From positions 372,001 to 436,000 of the forward strand of contig NZ_CP019450.1 in NCBI RefSeq assembly GCF_001983995.1: a stretch of 64,000 bases of DNA, written 5' to 3'. Source of the DNA: Halioglobus japonicus. GTDB taxonomy: Bacteria > Pseudomonadota > Gammaproteobacteria > Pseudomonadales > Halieaceae. The notes below the pieces were generated by a model. The model was not told the origin of the DNA, searched no databases, and saw nothing but the letters and a program-made list of their open reading frames with translations. The position numbers and the translations under genes are program-made. Positions 25,839 to 34,972 of this stretch are shown here, in pieces (position 1 is the first letter of the stretch; the number at the start of each line of letters is the position of its first letter).

Positions 25839-26504
25839 TTAACCGGTCAGGTGCTGCAAGCGCGCGCAGATCTGCCCGTGCAGCTGCGGTGAAGCGTCTG
25901 CTGCAAAGGCCAGCAACATGCCCACCAGCGCCTGGCGGCGATACTGGACCAGGTTAATGTAGCCGTTAACCCAGTCCTGACGGGCCAGACGCTGGGCACC
26001 GAACACCTGCTGCGCCAGCCAGTGACTATCGATACTCCCCAGCAAGTGGCCACGATCGCGCGCACGCTCACACAGGCGCTCTGCGACCCGCAATGACTTG
26101 TTGAAGATGCCATCGGTCATCTCGTGCTCAAACAAGCCCAACCTTTCGCCACCCAGAAAGGCGGCGCGATAAAACGTTTCGTCCTCGCGATAAAGGGCCA
26201 GCAGTTTATCGATAAACGCTTCCAGAGATTCAATCGGATCCACCAGGTCCGGCTGGGCCAGGGCCTCGTCAATCCGATTGACGAGCTCCCGAAACAACTC
26301 CAGAACAATGTCATTCTTTTTGCCAAACAGGTTGTGCACAGTGGGGATCGAAACGCCGGAGATACTGGCCAGCTCGTTAATCGTAAACGCATCAAACCCC
26401 TTGCCTGCGATCAACTCCCGGGCGTTAGCTAGAATGCGCTCGCGTCGAAGCGCCTTATTGGCCTGACGCGTGGCGTGACCGGGGGCGGTTTGGCTGTTTT
26501 CCAT
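25839..26504 (-). CDS. TetR-family transcriptional regulator
   Basis: A 221-residue regulator with HTH segment FDAFTINELASISGVSIPTVHNLFGKK (about residues 39-65) and a helical ligand-binding part. It is divergent from the cytochrome P460-like gene across 123 bp of AT-rich sequence that may hold both promoters, and precedes the DUF1145-like gene. The target is unknown. Confidence 0.87.
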   Translation of the reverse strand: MENSQTAPGHATRQANKALRRERILANARELIAGKGFDAFTINELASISGVSIPTVHNLFGKKNDIVLELFRELVNRIDEALAQPDLVDPIESLEAFIDKLLALYREDETFYRAAFLGGERLGLFEHEMTDGIFNKSLRVAERLCERARDRGHLLGSIDSHWLAQQVFGAQRLARQDWVNGYINLVQYRRQALVGMLLAFAADASPQLHGQICARLQHLTG

Positions 26505-26627
26505 AGTGCTTCCAATGCTCAGCTTGACATCGCAATTTTAGCACGCGTAAAATTTTATTTTTAATAAAAACTGCACAATCACGGCCAGACCCATCAGCGG
26601 CAAACCGTGACATCCCTGGAGATCGCT

Positions 26628-27233
26628 ATGAACATCACCACACGCCTGCTCTCACTGCTACTGTTTCTGCCATTATTCGGGGCCATTCATAGCCACGCCG
26701 ACGACGCAGCCGCACTGGATGTCAGCGAGGCCAGCTTCGACTGCATTCGCGAGATGACACCGGTGCGGGGCTTTTACGTGGCTAATCTGGGCGGCGACCT
26801 CGATGCCACCCTCGCCGCGGCCAATGCCCCCGAAGGCGCCGCATACCCTCCGGGCTCAGTGGTGCAGCTGGTGCCTGGCGAAGCCATGGTCAAGCACAGC
26901 CCAGGGACCAGCCCCGCCACCAAGGACTGGGAATTCTTTGAACTGGATACCTCCAGTGAAGGCACATCGATTCGCAAGCGAGGCTACGCCGACGTGGTCA
27001 ATCGTTTTGGTGGCAACTGCCTGGCCTGCCACGCCCAGGCCAAGCCCGAGTGGGACATGATCTGCGAGCAGGGCCACGGCTGTGATCCCATACCCCTGAC
27101 CCGTGACATGATTGTACTGCTGCAGAAGACAGACCCTCGCTGTGAAGATAACCCGGCGCTCAGCGAAGCAGAGATCGCCACATTGCAGGCATTGCGCCAG
27201 GCGGCAGAAGCCGGCGCGGCAACTGCCGAGTAA
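26628..27233 (+). CDS. Exported cytochrome P460-like c-type heme protein
   Basis: A 201-residue protein with signal peptide (LLFLPLFGAIHSHA). The central region (YPPGSVVQLVPGEAMVKHSP, KDWEFFELD) resembles the cytochrome P460 fold and leads into GGNCLACHAQAKPEWDMICE, a CxxCH heme-c site near residue 134. Classical P460 has a Lys-heme crosslink; here only the CxxCH-bearing lineage can be claimed. It would act in the periplasm in an electron-transfer or small-molecule oxidation step. The start is the ATG at 26628, which gives a normal signal peptide. Confidence 0.72.
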   Translation: MNITTRLLSLLLFLPLFGAIHSHADDAAALDVSEASFDCIREMTPVRGFYVANLGGDLDATLAAANAPEGAAYPPGSVVQLVPGEAMVKHSPGTSPATKDWEFFELDTSSEGTSIRKRGYADVVNRFGGNCLACHAQAKPEWDMICEQGHGCDPIPLTRDMIVLLQKTDPRCEDNPALSEAEIATLQALRQAAEAGAATAE

Positions 27234-27334
27234 GCCAGCGGGCGACCGCGCTCTGATACACTAGGGTGACGTTGATATGCTGCGCCTCGCGTGGCATACC
27301 TTCACACAAGCCCAGCAGAATATGTGAGAGCCCC

Positions 27335-27814
27335 ATGGCCGCGCTTTTTCCACCCGACATCGTCGATGCCACCTACCTGTCGCGCGTCGATGTGACCAAC
27401 GATTTCGGCACGTTTTCCCACCACAGCTTTACGCTGGAAGAATGCGAGTGGCCTTCGGTAGAGCACTACTACCAGGCCATGAAGTTTGCCGACCCGGACT
27501 ATCAGGACAAAATTCGCCAGGCTGCCCATCCGAAACGAGCGCGGAAATTAGGCCGTAGCCGCTGGCAGAAAAGACGCAGCGACTGGCGCAACCTCAAAGT
27601 GACGTATATGACCCGGGCCGTTTACACCAAGTGTCGCACTTACCCCCATATCGCCGAGGCACTGTTGGCCACCGGGGACAAAACCCTGATCGAAAGCAGC
27701 AACTACGACTATTTCTGGGGCTGCGGCCGCGACCGGCGCGGTGAGAATATGTACGGGAAAGTGTTGATGAATGTGCGTGAAAAGCTCAGCGAGGAACAGG
27801 CGACTACCACATAA
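27335..27814 (+). CDS. NADAR-family N-glycosidase-like protein
   Basis: A 159-residue protein of the NADAR/YbiA family. It shows FSHHSFTLEECEWPSVEHYYQAMKF near the N-terminus, PKRARKLGRS in the middle, and the end ESSNYDYFWGCGRDRRGENMYGKVLM with the conserved Trp-Gly-Gly-like patch and N/G residues. Members cleave the N-glycosidic bond of riboflavin pathway intermediates or remove ADP-ribose from guanine. The last 11 bp overlap the end of the convergent DUF2058 gene. Confidence 0.88.
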   Translation: MAALFPPDIVDATYLSRVDVTNDFGTFSHHSFTLEECEWPSVEHYYQAMKFADPDYQDKIRQAAHPKRARKLGRSRWQKRRSDWRNLKVTYMTRAVYTKCRTYPHIAEALLATGDKTLIESSNYDYFWGCGRDRRGENMYGKVLMNVREKLSEEQATTT

Positions 27815-28352
27815 GATCGTCGGGGACTTCGTAGTCCTTGTACCAGTCCTTCTCTTCCTCGGTGAGATCTGCCGCTGCCTCTTCGGTACTGAAAATCACC
27901 CGGCCGGCATCGCGTTCGGCGATTTTGTCGGCCACCGGGCGCGGTACGATTTCGTACTGGTCGCCCTGCTTGGCAATGGCGAGCACACCGCCTGACAGCT
28001 GCTTCTGCTCCAGGGCGGAGACGTAGAGCTTTTTAACCTTCTTACCATCGGTGAAGTTATAGCCGATGTCGCCCTTGCCCTTTTCCAGCTTGCTGGTTTC
28101 GATCAGCTGCTTGATCTGGGCGTTGATGGCCTTGCGCTGGGCCTTTTCATTCAGCGCCGCATTGAGCTCCCGATCACGCTGGGCCTTCTCCGCCAGCGCC
28201 TGACGCGCGGCCTCTTTGTTTTCGTCGACAATGTCGATACCACTGCTCTTGGCAACCCGGGTCTGCTTGCGCTTTTCCTTGGCCATTTGTTTGGCTTTCT
28301 TGGCGTCTGTGAGTCCTGCCTTGAGCAGTTGATCCTGTAGTGAACCGGCCAT
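27804..28352 (-). CDS. DUF2058 protein (YaiL-like)
   Basis: A 182-residue, highly charged protein. The N-terminal half is a Lys/Arg/Glu-rich helical region (AKKAKQMAKEKRKQTRVAK), followed by a small folded domain (DIGYNFTDGKKVKKLYVSAL, YEIVPRPVADKIAERD) and an acidic end (DWYKDYEVPDDLMW). These are features of DUF2058, a nucleoprotein-like family probably associated with polysomes or the nucleoid. The tail overlaps the NADAR gene on the opposite strand. Confidence 0.9.
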   Translation of the reverse strand: MAGSLQDQLLKAGLTDAKKAKQMAKEKRKQTRVAKSSGIDIVDENKEAARQALAEKAQRDRELNAALNEKAQRKAINAQIKQLIETSKLEKGKGDIGYNFTDGKKVKKLYVSALEQKQLSGGVLAIAKQGDQYEIVPRPVADKIAERDAGRVIFSTEEAAADLTEEEKDWYKDYEVPDDLMW

Positions 28353-28383
28353 GCTTTACCTCCTGGTCGCTACCTGACTACGC

Positions 28384-29112
28384 TCAATCGAGCGCGAGAA
28401 TCTTGAGATTGCGGAACGCTACCGGATCACTGTGATCCTGCAGGCCGATATGGCCCTCCCGCCCCTCACCAAAACCTTCGAAATCGCTGACAAAGCTCAT
28501 CAGGCTACTGCTAAACTTGCTCGCCGCCAACAGCGTGTTCCAGGCGCTGTCACCGAGGGTGATGGTGACTGTCTGCACGTCGTTCTGCCAGACCTGAAGG
28601 AACCCATCGACGAACAGGATGCGCACCTGGTTCCACTCACCGGCCGGCTTATGCGAGGACGGGTGAGAGGGAATCATGTCGTACAGCGAACCTGAGCGAT
28701 GGGAATCGATTTTGTTGTCGGAGTGACGCTCGTTGTCGAGAATCTGAATTTCCGGCGCGCGGGAATAAATATTCCGGCCCGCTTCATCCACCAGAATGAA
28801 AATGCCGCTATTGCCGCCCTCGGATATCTTCCACTCAAGGCGCAAATCAAAATTGCGGTAGGACTTGCGGGTCATGATGTCGCCGCCGCCCTTCTCGGTC
28901 AGCTTCATCACACCATCTTCTGCCACCCACTTAGGGTTGAGGTCATCGCGCTTGAAGTTGCGCCACTGGCTCATATCACTGCCGTTAAACAGCAGCTCCC
29001 AACCTTGCTGCTGCTCTTCATCCGTCAGCTGGTTGAGCTCCGCCACAGCGGGCATGGCAGCCGCAGCGGCCAACAGGCAGACGGCGATAGATGATTTCCA
29101 GGATACTTTCAC
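28384..29112 (-). CDS. DUF1080 (3-keto-disaccharide hydrolase-like) exported protein
   Basis: A 242-residue protein with signal peptide (CLLAAAAAMPAVAE) and a DUF1080 concanavalin-like fold. The typical opening is EEQQQGWELLFNGSDMSQWRNF, then GDIMTRKSYRNFDLRLEWKIS, GNSGIFILVDEAGRNIYSRAPEIQILDNE, and GHIGLQDHSDPVAFRNLKI. The family includes 3-keto-glucoside hydrolases and glucan-binding proteins. It is likely periplasmic and handles sugars, though no partner dehydrogenase is nearby. Confidence 0.88.
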   Translation of the reverse strand: MKVSWKSSIAVCLLAAAAAMPAVAELNQLTDEEQQQGWELLFNGSDMSQWRNFKRDDLNPKWVAEDGVMKLTEKGGGDIMTRKSYRNFDLRLEWKISEGGNSGIFILVDEAGRNIYSRAPEIQILDNERHSDNKIDSHRSGSLYDMIPSHPSSHKPAGEWNQVRILFVDGFLQVWQNDVQTVTITLGDSAWNTLLAASKFSSSLMSFVSDFEGFGEGREGHIGLQDHSDPVAFRNLKILALD

Positions 29113-29171
29113 GTTGCACTCTCCGATTCAGGGCGCTATTGGACCGCCCCAGGGTGCGTATCGTGTAGGAT

Positions 29172-29688
29172 ATGCACAGAAAAATAAACAGGAAGTCATT
29201 CGTGATCAGAGTACTGCTTGGCCTCGCCCTCTCACTGAGTCTGCTGGCCACACCAGCCCGGGGCGACTACTTCAGCCCCGAACCGCCCAAGGCGCAGGAC
29301 ACCTCTGTGGTCTACATCTATCGAGCGGCCGCTTCCAACCTCGGAAAAAAGCCGCTGCGCACCAATTATCCAGAAATTCTGGTCGATGGCGAAGGGGCGG
29401 GATTGCTCCGCTACAATCGCCATATCAGATTGGAGCTACCAGCGGGGCAGCACGAATTTGTTGCGACCGGGCTGACTGAAGCCGCCAATTGGGAGCCCAG
29501 GGGCCGGGGTTATACCTTGAATCTGGAGCCTGGAGAAGTCGCCTAACTGCGCCTGCGGGTAGCGTTTGATACCGACAAAATGAGTATCGGCACCTTCCGG
29601 GGTGAATACTTGATTTTCCTTCATGCCATGGACTCTGAGAAGGCCATCTACCAGATCAGGGAAACCAAGGCCGACCCGCAGCACTAGT
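29172..29688 (+). pseudogene. DUF2846-like exported protein, broken
   Basis: A signal peptide (LGLALSLSLLATPARG) is followed by a DUF2846-like domain (SVVYIYRAAASNLGKKPLRT, PEILVDGEGAGLLRYNRHIR). A TAA at 29544-29546 stops the frame, which continues in phase as LRLRVAFDT...FRGEYLIFLHAMDSEK. After a one-base shift at the A-run near 29640 it ends with AIYQIRETKADPQH and a TAG at 29686-29688. The normal family end (a short IRETK-like tail) supports this reconstruction. Two lesions make it a likely pseudogene. Confidence 0.65.
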
Positions 29689-29890
29689 CAGCCACCCCAG
29701 CGCTAGGCCGGACAAATACGCGCCGGCACAAATTTGTGAAAGGCTGTCCCCGCGAACCGATCGCGGTTGCGCGGATTCGTCAGTTCGTTGGCAAAAACGC
29801 CGCCGGTGCTAATGGCCCCCTATACGCCACACTGCACTGCTCAGAGTGCAACGAGCCTGTCAGTCCCTTCAAGACCGAGGTACGCCTGGC

Positions 29891-30436
29891 ATGACCCAAC
29901 ACGAATATGTGTTCGTCGCCATATCCATTATTCTCGGCCTGGTCATTACCCGTCTGCTGCATACCATGGGCATGCTGTTTCGCGCGCACAGAGAGGTGAC
30001 GCTCCATTGGGCCACCGCGGTGTAGGCGGGATGTGTACTAAGCTACCCCCTGCAACTCTGGTGGGTTGGCTGGGGGTTGCGCGGCATTGCCGACTGGAGT
30101 TTCGCAGACTTTGCGGTGGTGACCGCAGGCGCAATCTGTGTCTATTGAGCTGCGGACATGTCGCTGCCCGTGCCTGAGAGTGGACGAAAGCTGAGTTCTC
30201 TGGAGCACAGCCAGGGGCTGGGCAGACTCTCCGCGCTGTCACTGCTGCTTTACTTTGGCATCCGTCCCTATGTCAACATCACCATGTTTGGCAACGAAGA
30301 CCTGCCATCATTGGTCGTACCCTTGGCGGGGGTCGTACTCATACTGGCCATTATTGCCATCCCCAAACGCTTCGTCGTTACCACCGTGATTTCACCGCGC
30401 ATACGGCGGCCATTCGCGCGCTCACGGCCTAGGCCA
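29891..30436 (+). pseudogene. Integral membrane protein with two in-frame stops
   Basis: One frame from the ATG at 29891 reads MTQHEYVFVAISIILGLVIT, then stops at TAG 30023-30025. It resumes as LQLWWVGWGLRGIADWSFAD, stops at TGA 30146-30148, and resumes as AADMSLPVPE...LGRLSALSLLLYFGIRPYVN and VVPLAGVVLILAIIAI. The continuous membrane pattern of about five or six helices shows it was one polytopic protein. The family is not named with certainty. Its last bases overlap the convergent HExxH gene. The preceding 200 bp (29689-29890) contain nothing I can support. Confidence 0.6.
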
Positions 30437-31022
30437 CCTGCCAGGCCACCGCTCCAACTGCAACGCTGCCCACTAGTGACGACACCAACACCACTGGCGA
30501 CAACCGGCTCAGCTCGGCAAAGGGGTTGCCGCTGCGCAGAGTGCGCATGATCACTGGCCACTCGATAAACGCCCCGAGCGCAAATGATGCGGCAGCGCCT
30601 GCGATGTAGGACGCCCTGGCGATATCCAGTGCCGGCGCGGTTAACACCACCACCATGAGAGCAAGTGCACCACCGACATTGCCTGCAATACTCATGACCA
30701 GGAAATGTCGCGTGCTGTTAGCGTCAAAATCCCAGTCGAATAGAAACATACCCAGCTTGTCGCGAACGCTGTAGTGCGATGAAGTTGCACGTGCGCCGAT
30801 GTAATGACACCACTCATGGGCGAGGTTAACCACCAAGAAGCCCGCGACCAGGCCAGTCACGATGATCACCAGAGGGGCAAGGCTGAAATCCTCGCGCACG
30901 ACGGCGAGATCAAACAGAAACAGACTCAAGATCAACATAATCAGGTGCATGGCAGCCAGGCGCAATATTGAGCGCAAGGTACCCGCATTACCTTCCCCGG
31001 AGTGTATTGGCTGATTGCTCAT
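30429..31022 (-). CDS. Putative membrane metallopeptidase (HExxH)
   Basis: A 197-residue polytopic protein with five or six hydrophobic helices. The third helix ends in VVNLAHEWCHYIGARA, an HExxH zinc-site motif placed as in site-2 proteases. A second metal-ligand motif (NPDG or LDG) is not obvious; DWDFDANSTRHF in the next loop is the only candidate. It is probably an S2P-like or DUF3267-like protein; whether it is proteolytic is uncertain. The gene stands alone, 56 bp after the HerA gene. Confidence 0.6.
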   Translation of the reverse strand: MSNQPIHSGEGNAGTLRSILRLAAMHLIMLILSLFLFDLAVVREDFSLAPLVIIVTGLVAGFLVVNLAHEWCHYIGARATSSHYSVRDKLGMFLFDWDFDANSTRHFLVMSIAGNVGGALALMVVVLTAPALDIARASYIAGAAASFALGAFIEWPVIMRTLRSGNPFAELSRLSPVVLVSSLVGSVAVGAVAWQVA

Positions 31023-31078
31023 GACGTGATCCCTCTATTCCAAGCTATACGCCGCCAAACCGGCCAGCAGATCAGTGG

Positions 31079-32749
31079 CTAACGCTCCTGCGCGTGCCAG
31101 TTGGCGACCATCTGATCGACGTCGATAGGCAGGCCACCATCGCGCCATTTGCCGGCGTAATCCAAGTCGACAGAATTGGGGGGCGGATCCGGCATGCGCA
31201 CCTTGAGCCGCACCGGCATCGCGGCCGCCTCGCCCAGGATCACCGCCTCACCCTTGGACAATGACGTCAGGGCTGAGAACGTACCGCGAGCCGCATCAGG
31301 GACCATGGCGCGCACATACGCCTGGTCATCCGGGTTGGAGATGCGCAGGCACAGGAAGGAACTGCACTGGGCCAGGACCGTCTCGGATACGTCCGCCGGA
31401 CGCTGACTGACCACACACAGGCCAACCCCATACTTCCGGCCATTCTTGGAAATACGCTCCATAGCCCGGCGCGCCTCGTTAAACTTGGCCATACCTTCGC
31501 GAGGAATGTACTCGTGGGCTTCCTCGCAAACGAGGAAAATCGGGAACTCCGTGCAGCGCGGATTCCAGTAGTTGAACTCATAGGCCAGGCGGCCAATCTG
31601 AGCACAGACCAGCGGTGCCACATCAAATGGAACGGAGCTGAGATCGAGGATGGTAATCGAAGCACTGGGGCTACCGAGCCCCACCAAATCGCGCATCAGA
31701 TCCGGCAACTTTTCTGTGGCGTTACGCTTGGACGGCTTCATCATGAAGTCGTAGCGCGTGTCGTTCATCAGACCTTCGAGGCGCACCATCACCTGGTCAA
31801 ATTTACCGTTGAGCGGCGATTTCTTCTTGCCGAAGTCCGTGGCGGCGCGATTTGCCGACTTAATATTGTCCATTAATTCTTTAATGGAGTAGTACAGTGG
31901 CGAGTCTACGGTGATGTGTCCGAGACCCAGGTGAGCGTTACTTTCCTCCTTGAGACGGGTGAGCGTCGAGCGCAAGTAGGACATCTGTACCGAGGCGTGC
32001 TCATCCTCGGAGTTGATAACCAGTTCGCAAAATTCCGAGAAAGATAGCAGCCAGTAGGGAAACTCCAATTCATCAGCGCGGAAGCTGCGGGTGAGATCTG
32101 CCGGAAACGGCGCCTTGCTGACGATACCGTTCACTTCCTTGTCGCAATATTCACCGTGCATATCCAGCAAGATGATATGGGCCTGGGGCATGCTACGCAG
32201 GGCCGACTGGATGACGCTGGTCACTGTCCAGGATTTGCCCGAGCCGGATTGACCGAGAATGGCCGAGTGACGTCCAAAAAACGCCGAGGCGTCCATGTGC
32301 ACATCGATGGAATCAAACGAGGTCAATTGACCTACATGAAATTCTGCACCTTCACTGGTGTTGAAGATGCTCTCCAGGTTCGCTTCTTGAATCGTGTAGA
32401 GATCGGCATCACTGGCCGGATACTGGGAGACTCCGCGCTCGAACCCACCGCTGTGCGGCAACTCACCCAGCGGGCTGAGCTGAACCATTTGCACCGCTTG
32501 TCCCTGCTTATCGGTTACCCGGTAGCTGCGATCCACCATGACCAGCGTATCGCGCGTGGCACTGCGTATCTTCAGGTAGGAACCCACCTGCCCCGCAGTG
32601 ATGCCTTTCGCTGCCGCGGCTTCCGTGCCCGCCGTATCCAGCCTGGCGCTGAATGATTCGCCGGTCACCTCGACCAGCACTCCCACCCGAATGTCCTCAG
32701 ATGAAGGACCGTTCGGTTCCCTGGAAACGGATTCGACTGTCTCAAGCAT
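31079..32749 (-). CDS. HerA-like ATPase (DUF87)
   Basis: A 556-residue FtsK/HerA superfamily ATPase. A beta-barrel HAS domain lies at the N-terminus (VGVLVEVTGESFSARLDT), Walker A is GQSGSGKSWTV near residue 168, and Walker B is PIFLVCEEAHEYIP near residue 400, followed by VSQRPADVSETVLAQC and an Arg finger region. Archaeal-type HerA works with NurA in DNA end resection; bacterial relatives pair with nucleases or act in phage defence. No NurA, SIR2 or nuclease gene is adjacent, so the role remains open. It is divergent from the CAP lipoprotein gene. Confidence 0.85.
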   Translation of the reverse strand: MLETVESVSREPNGPSSEDIRVGVLVEVTGESFSARLDTAGTEAAAAKGITAGQVGSYLKIRSATRDTLVMVDRSYRVTDKQGQAVQMVQLSPLGELPHSGGFERGVSQYPASDADLYTIQEANLESIFNTSEGAEFHVGQLTSFDSIDVHMDASAFFGRHSAILGQSGSGKSWTVTSVIQSALRSMPQAHIILLDMHGEYCDKEVNGIVSKAPFPADLTRSFRADELEFPYWLLSFSEFCELVINSEDEHASVQMSYLRSTLTRLKEESNAHLGLGHITVDSPLYYSIKELMDNIKSANRAATDFGKKKSPLNGKFDQVMVRLEGLMNDTRYDFMMKPSKRNATEKLPDLMRDLVGLGSPSASITILDLSSVPFDVAPLVCAQIGRLAYEFNYWNPRCTEFPIFLVCEEAHEYIPREGMAKFNEARRAMERISKNGRKYGVGLCVVSQRPADVSETVLAQCSSFLCLRISNPDDQAYVRAMVPDAARGTFSALTSLSKGEAVILGEAAAMPVRLKVRMPDPPPNSVDLDYAGKWRDGGLPIDVDQMVANWHAQER

Positions 32750-32982
32750 ACTGCCCCTGCCTCTCGTCGTACTTTGCTATTGCTGCAAGTGTTGTAATTT
32801 TTTACGCCATCGTACAGCAAAAGTTTGTTTTTTAAACGGTTTTCCAGCTTCGCTAAAACCCTTCCGACTCGCACTCATTGCGAACCAGTTCTCACTTCTC
32901 GGCCCATCTGGACTTTTCTCAAGTTTTTCGTGGAAGGTGCCGATCATATGACCTTAAATCGGCAGGAGCCGTCGCTCGTAAA

Positions 32983-34542
32983 ATGACCAATACTATGCAA
33001 TTGCACAACATGAGAAAATCTCTCCCACGCCTGGTCGCCTACACATCACTCGCGCTGGCCCTGGGCGGATGTCGCCTGGTCATTATTACCGACGGTAAAG
33101 GCCATATCGAATCTGCGTCGCATCTGCATAGTTGTGATCAGCCAAGCTGTAGTTTTGAAATCACCGAAGAAATGACCGACACCTTCACAGCAGTGGCGGC
33201 AGAAGACTACCGCTTTGTGCGCTGGCAGGGCATTTGCAGCCGCTCAGTAACGCCGGTATGTGAAGCAACCGTTTCGCCACTTGAGGAAGAAATTGAGGGC
33301 GTTGAACCCGAAATCAAATTGTGGGCCAACTTTGAGCGCAAGTCTAAAGTCCGCACCTGGTTTAGGGACGCCGATGGCGACCAGTTCGGTTCCGCCGCTG
33401 ACACAATGACCAGTACCGAACGGCCGCTGGGGTATGTGGTGAATGATCGCGATTGCGACGACACCAATCCAACCGTATACCCCTGGCGCGACGAGCTGGA
33501 CGATGGTATCGACAATAACTGTAACGACCTCATTGACGAGGGCCTGGAAACAGTAGATCCGGCCGATCTACTGTATCGCGATGTCGACGGCGACGGTTAT
33601 GGCGTCAATACCGACACCGTCAGTGTCGACGAGCCCCAGGACGGCTATGTCAGCGAACCCGGTGACTGCGACGACAACAACGACGACATATACCCCGGCG
33701 CTCAGGAACAGTACGACAGCGCAGACAACAACTGTGACGGCGAGATCGATGAAGGCTTCCAGGAACGCGAGTTCTACCGCGATGTCGATAACGACGGCTT
33801 TGGCGATGCCGACGTGACCACCTTTGCTGTGCTCCGGCCGGTGGGCTATGCCACGATTGCCGGCGACAACTGCCCGAGTGTTTACAATCCCGCCCAGGCG
33901 GATGCGGATGGCGACGGCATTGGTAACTCCTGTGACGACTTCACCGACAGCGATAACGATGGTGTAGAGGATCGCTACGACAACTGCATGAATGCCTCCA
34001 ACCCCGGACAGGAAGACAGCGACAGCGATGGCGCCGGCGACGCCTGTGACGATACCGACAACAACCAGCAGCCGGACCCGGCACCGGAGCCCGATCCTGC
34101 GCCGGTTGATTGCGAGCGCACAGCACTCGATCAGGAAATGCTGGATGCGGTTAACGCCTTCCGCGCCCAAACCCAGGACTGCGGCTCCGAAGGTGTCTTC
34201 CCGCCCGCAGGCTCCCTGAGCTGGAACTGTCAGTTGAAGACTGCGGCCGTGGGCCATTCCACCGACATGGCACAGAACGATTTCTTCTCGCACACAGGTT
34301 CAAATGGATCATCTGCGCGCAACCGGATTGACGCAACGGGTTACAACTGGCGCGCTTATGGCGAGAACCTCGCCGCAGGTCGGAGCGATGTGAATGACGC
34401 CATGCAACAGTGGGCGGAAAGCGATGGTCACTGCGCCAACATGATGACCTCTCGCTTCACTGAGTTCGGCAGCGCGCGGGCCACCAACGCCAATAGCCGC
34501 TATCGCCACTACTGGACGCAGGTCTTCGGGCAGCCTTTTTAA
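32983..34542 (+). CDS. Lipoprotein with MopE/TSP3 calcium repeats and C-terminal CAP domain
   Basis: A 519-residue surface protein. The lipobox is LALALGGC; next comes a beta domain with FVRWQGICS (Big-like/InlB repeat style). Three MopE-type putative metal-binding units follow (YRDVDGDGYGV...PGDCDDNNDDIYPGAQE...DNNCDGEIDEG), then thrombospondin type-3 repeats (DNCPSVYNPAQADADGDGIG). The C-terminal SCP/CAP domain (LDQEMLDAVNAFRAQT, HSTDMAQNDFFSHTGSNGSS, YGENLAAG, HYWTQVFGQPF) shows the conserved His/Glu pairs. Calcium probably stiffens a stalk presenting the CAP domain outside the cell. The start is at 32983 or 33010. Confidence 0.85.
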   Translation: MTNTMQLHNMRKSLPRLVAYTSLALALGGCRLVIITDGKGHIESASHLHSCDQPSCSFEITEEMTDTFTAVAAEDYRFVRWQGICSRSVTPVCEATVSPLEEEIEGVEPEIKLWANFERKSKVRTWFRDADGDQFGSAADTMTSTERPLGYVVNDRDCDDTNPTVYPWRDELDDGIDNNCNDLIDEGLETVDPADLLYRDVDGDGYGVNTDTVSVDEPQDGYVSEPGDCDDNNDDIYPGAQEQYDSADNNCDGEIDEGFQEREFYRDVDNDGFGDADVTTFAVLRPVGYATIAGDNCPSVYNPAQADADGDGIGNSCDDFTDSDNDGVEDRYDNCMNASNPGQEDSDSDGAGDACDDTDNNQQPDPAPEPDPAPVDCERTALDQEMLDAVNAFRAQTQDCGSEGVFPPAGSLSWNCQLKTAAVGHSTDMAQNDFFSHTGSNGSSARNRIDATGYNWRAYGENLAAGRSDVNDAMQQWAESDGHCANMMTSRFTEFGSARATNANSRYRHYWTQVFGQPF

Positions 34543-34626
34543 CAGACAGGCAATTCGGGGCAGTGGTGCGGCCAAACCATGAGGCCAGCCAGGGGAAAAG
34601 AAACAGCCGGCATGACTGGCTGAAAA

Positions 34627-34653
34627 AAGGCCCGCAAGGCAATAGCGGGCCTT
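34627..34653 (-). terminator. Intrinsic terminator of a vanished metE-like gene
   Basis: AAGGCCCGC and GCGGGCCTT pair across nine bases. On the minus strand the stem is followed directly by a run of six T. It sits right after the stop codon of the metE-like relic (34660), so it is the original terminator of that gene. It may now also serve the end of the CAP gene region. Confidence 0.8.
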
Positions 34654-34659
34654 GTCACA

Positions 34660-34890
34660 TCAGGCGTACTTGCTCCGCAGTCGATTAGCGGCCTCACACA
34701 TGGCCTTTAATTTGGCCAGTGCAAACTCCCGCGGCAGGAACCACATTCCACAATCCGGAGCGAGACTGATCTGCTCCTTGGAAACCACCTGGATGCCACC
34801 TTCAATCAAATCAACGAGTGCTGTTGCTTGCGCCGGTCAACTGACAGCACAGCACAGGGCCAAGGCCGCCAGCATACGGAGAATACACAT
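34660..34890 (-). pseudogene. Fusion of a signal-peptide start and a MetE-like 3' end (deletion relic)
   Basis: Minus strand, 34836 to 34660, reads AQATALVDLIEGGIQVVSKE and QISLAPDCGMWFLPREFALAKL, then a stop. This is the C-terminal end of a cobalamin-independent methionine synthase-like (UROD/MetE fold) protein; LAPDCGMW carries a zinc-ligand Cys. Directly upstream, in another frame, MCILRMLAALALCCAVS (34890-34840) is a typical signal peptide that ends in TGA 34839-34837. The two pieces come from different genes, so a deletion joined them near 34837. Confidence 0.65.
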
Positions 34891-34972
34891 TTCGATACTC
34901 CTGCTGCTTCGCTCCAAGTGTAGACCAGCTGTGCTAGAGTGCGGCTCACAGGCCTGCATCAGAGAGAACATA

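Noticed and set aside
29767..30177. Open frame of 136 codons at 29.8-30.2 kb
   Set aside because: It overlaps the membrane-protein relic in another frame and shows no hydrophobic pattern or family character.
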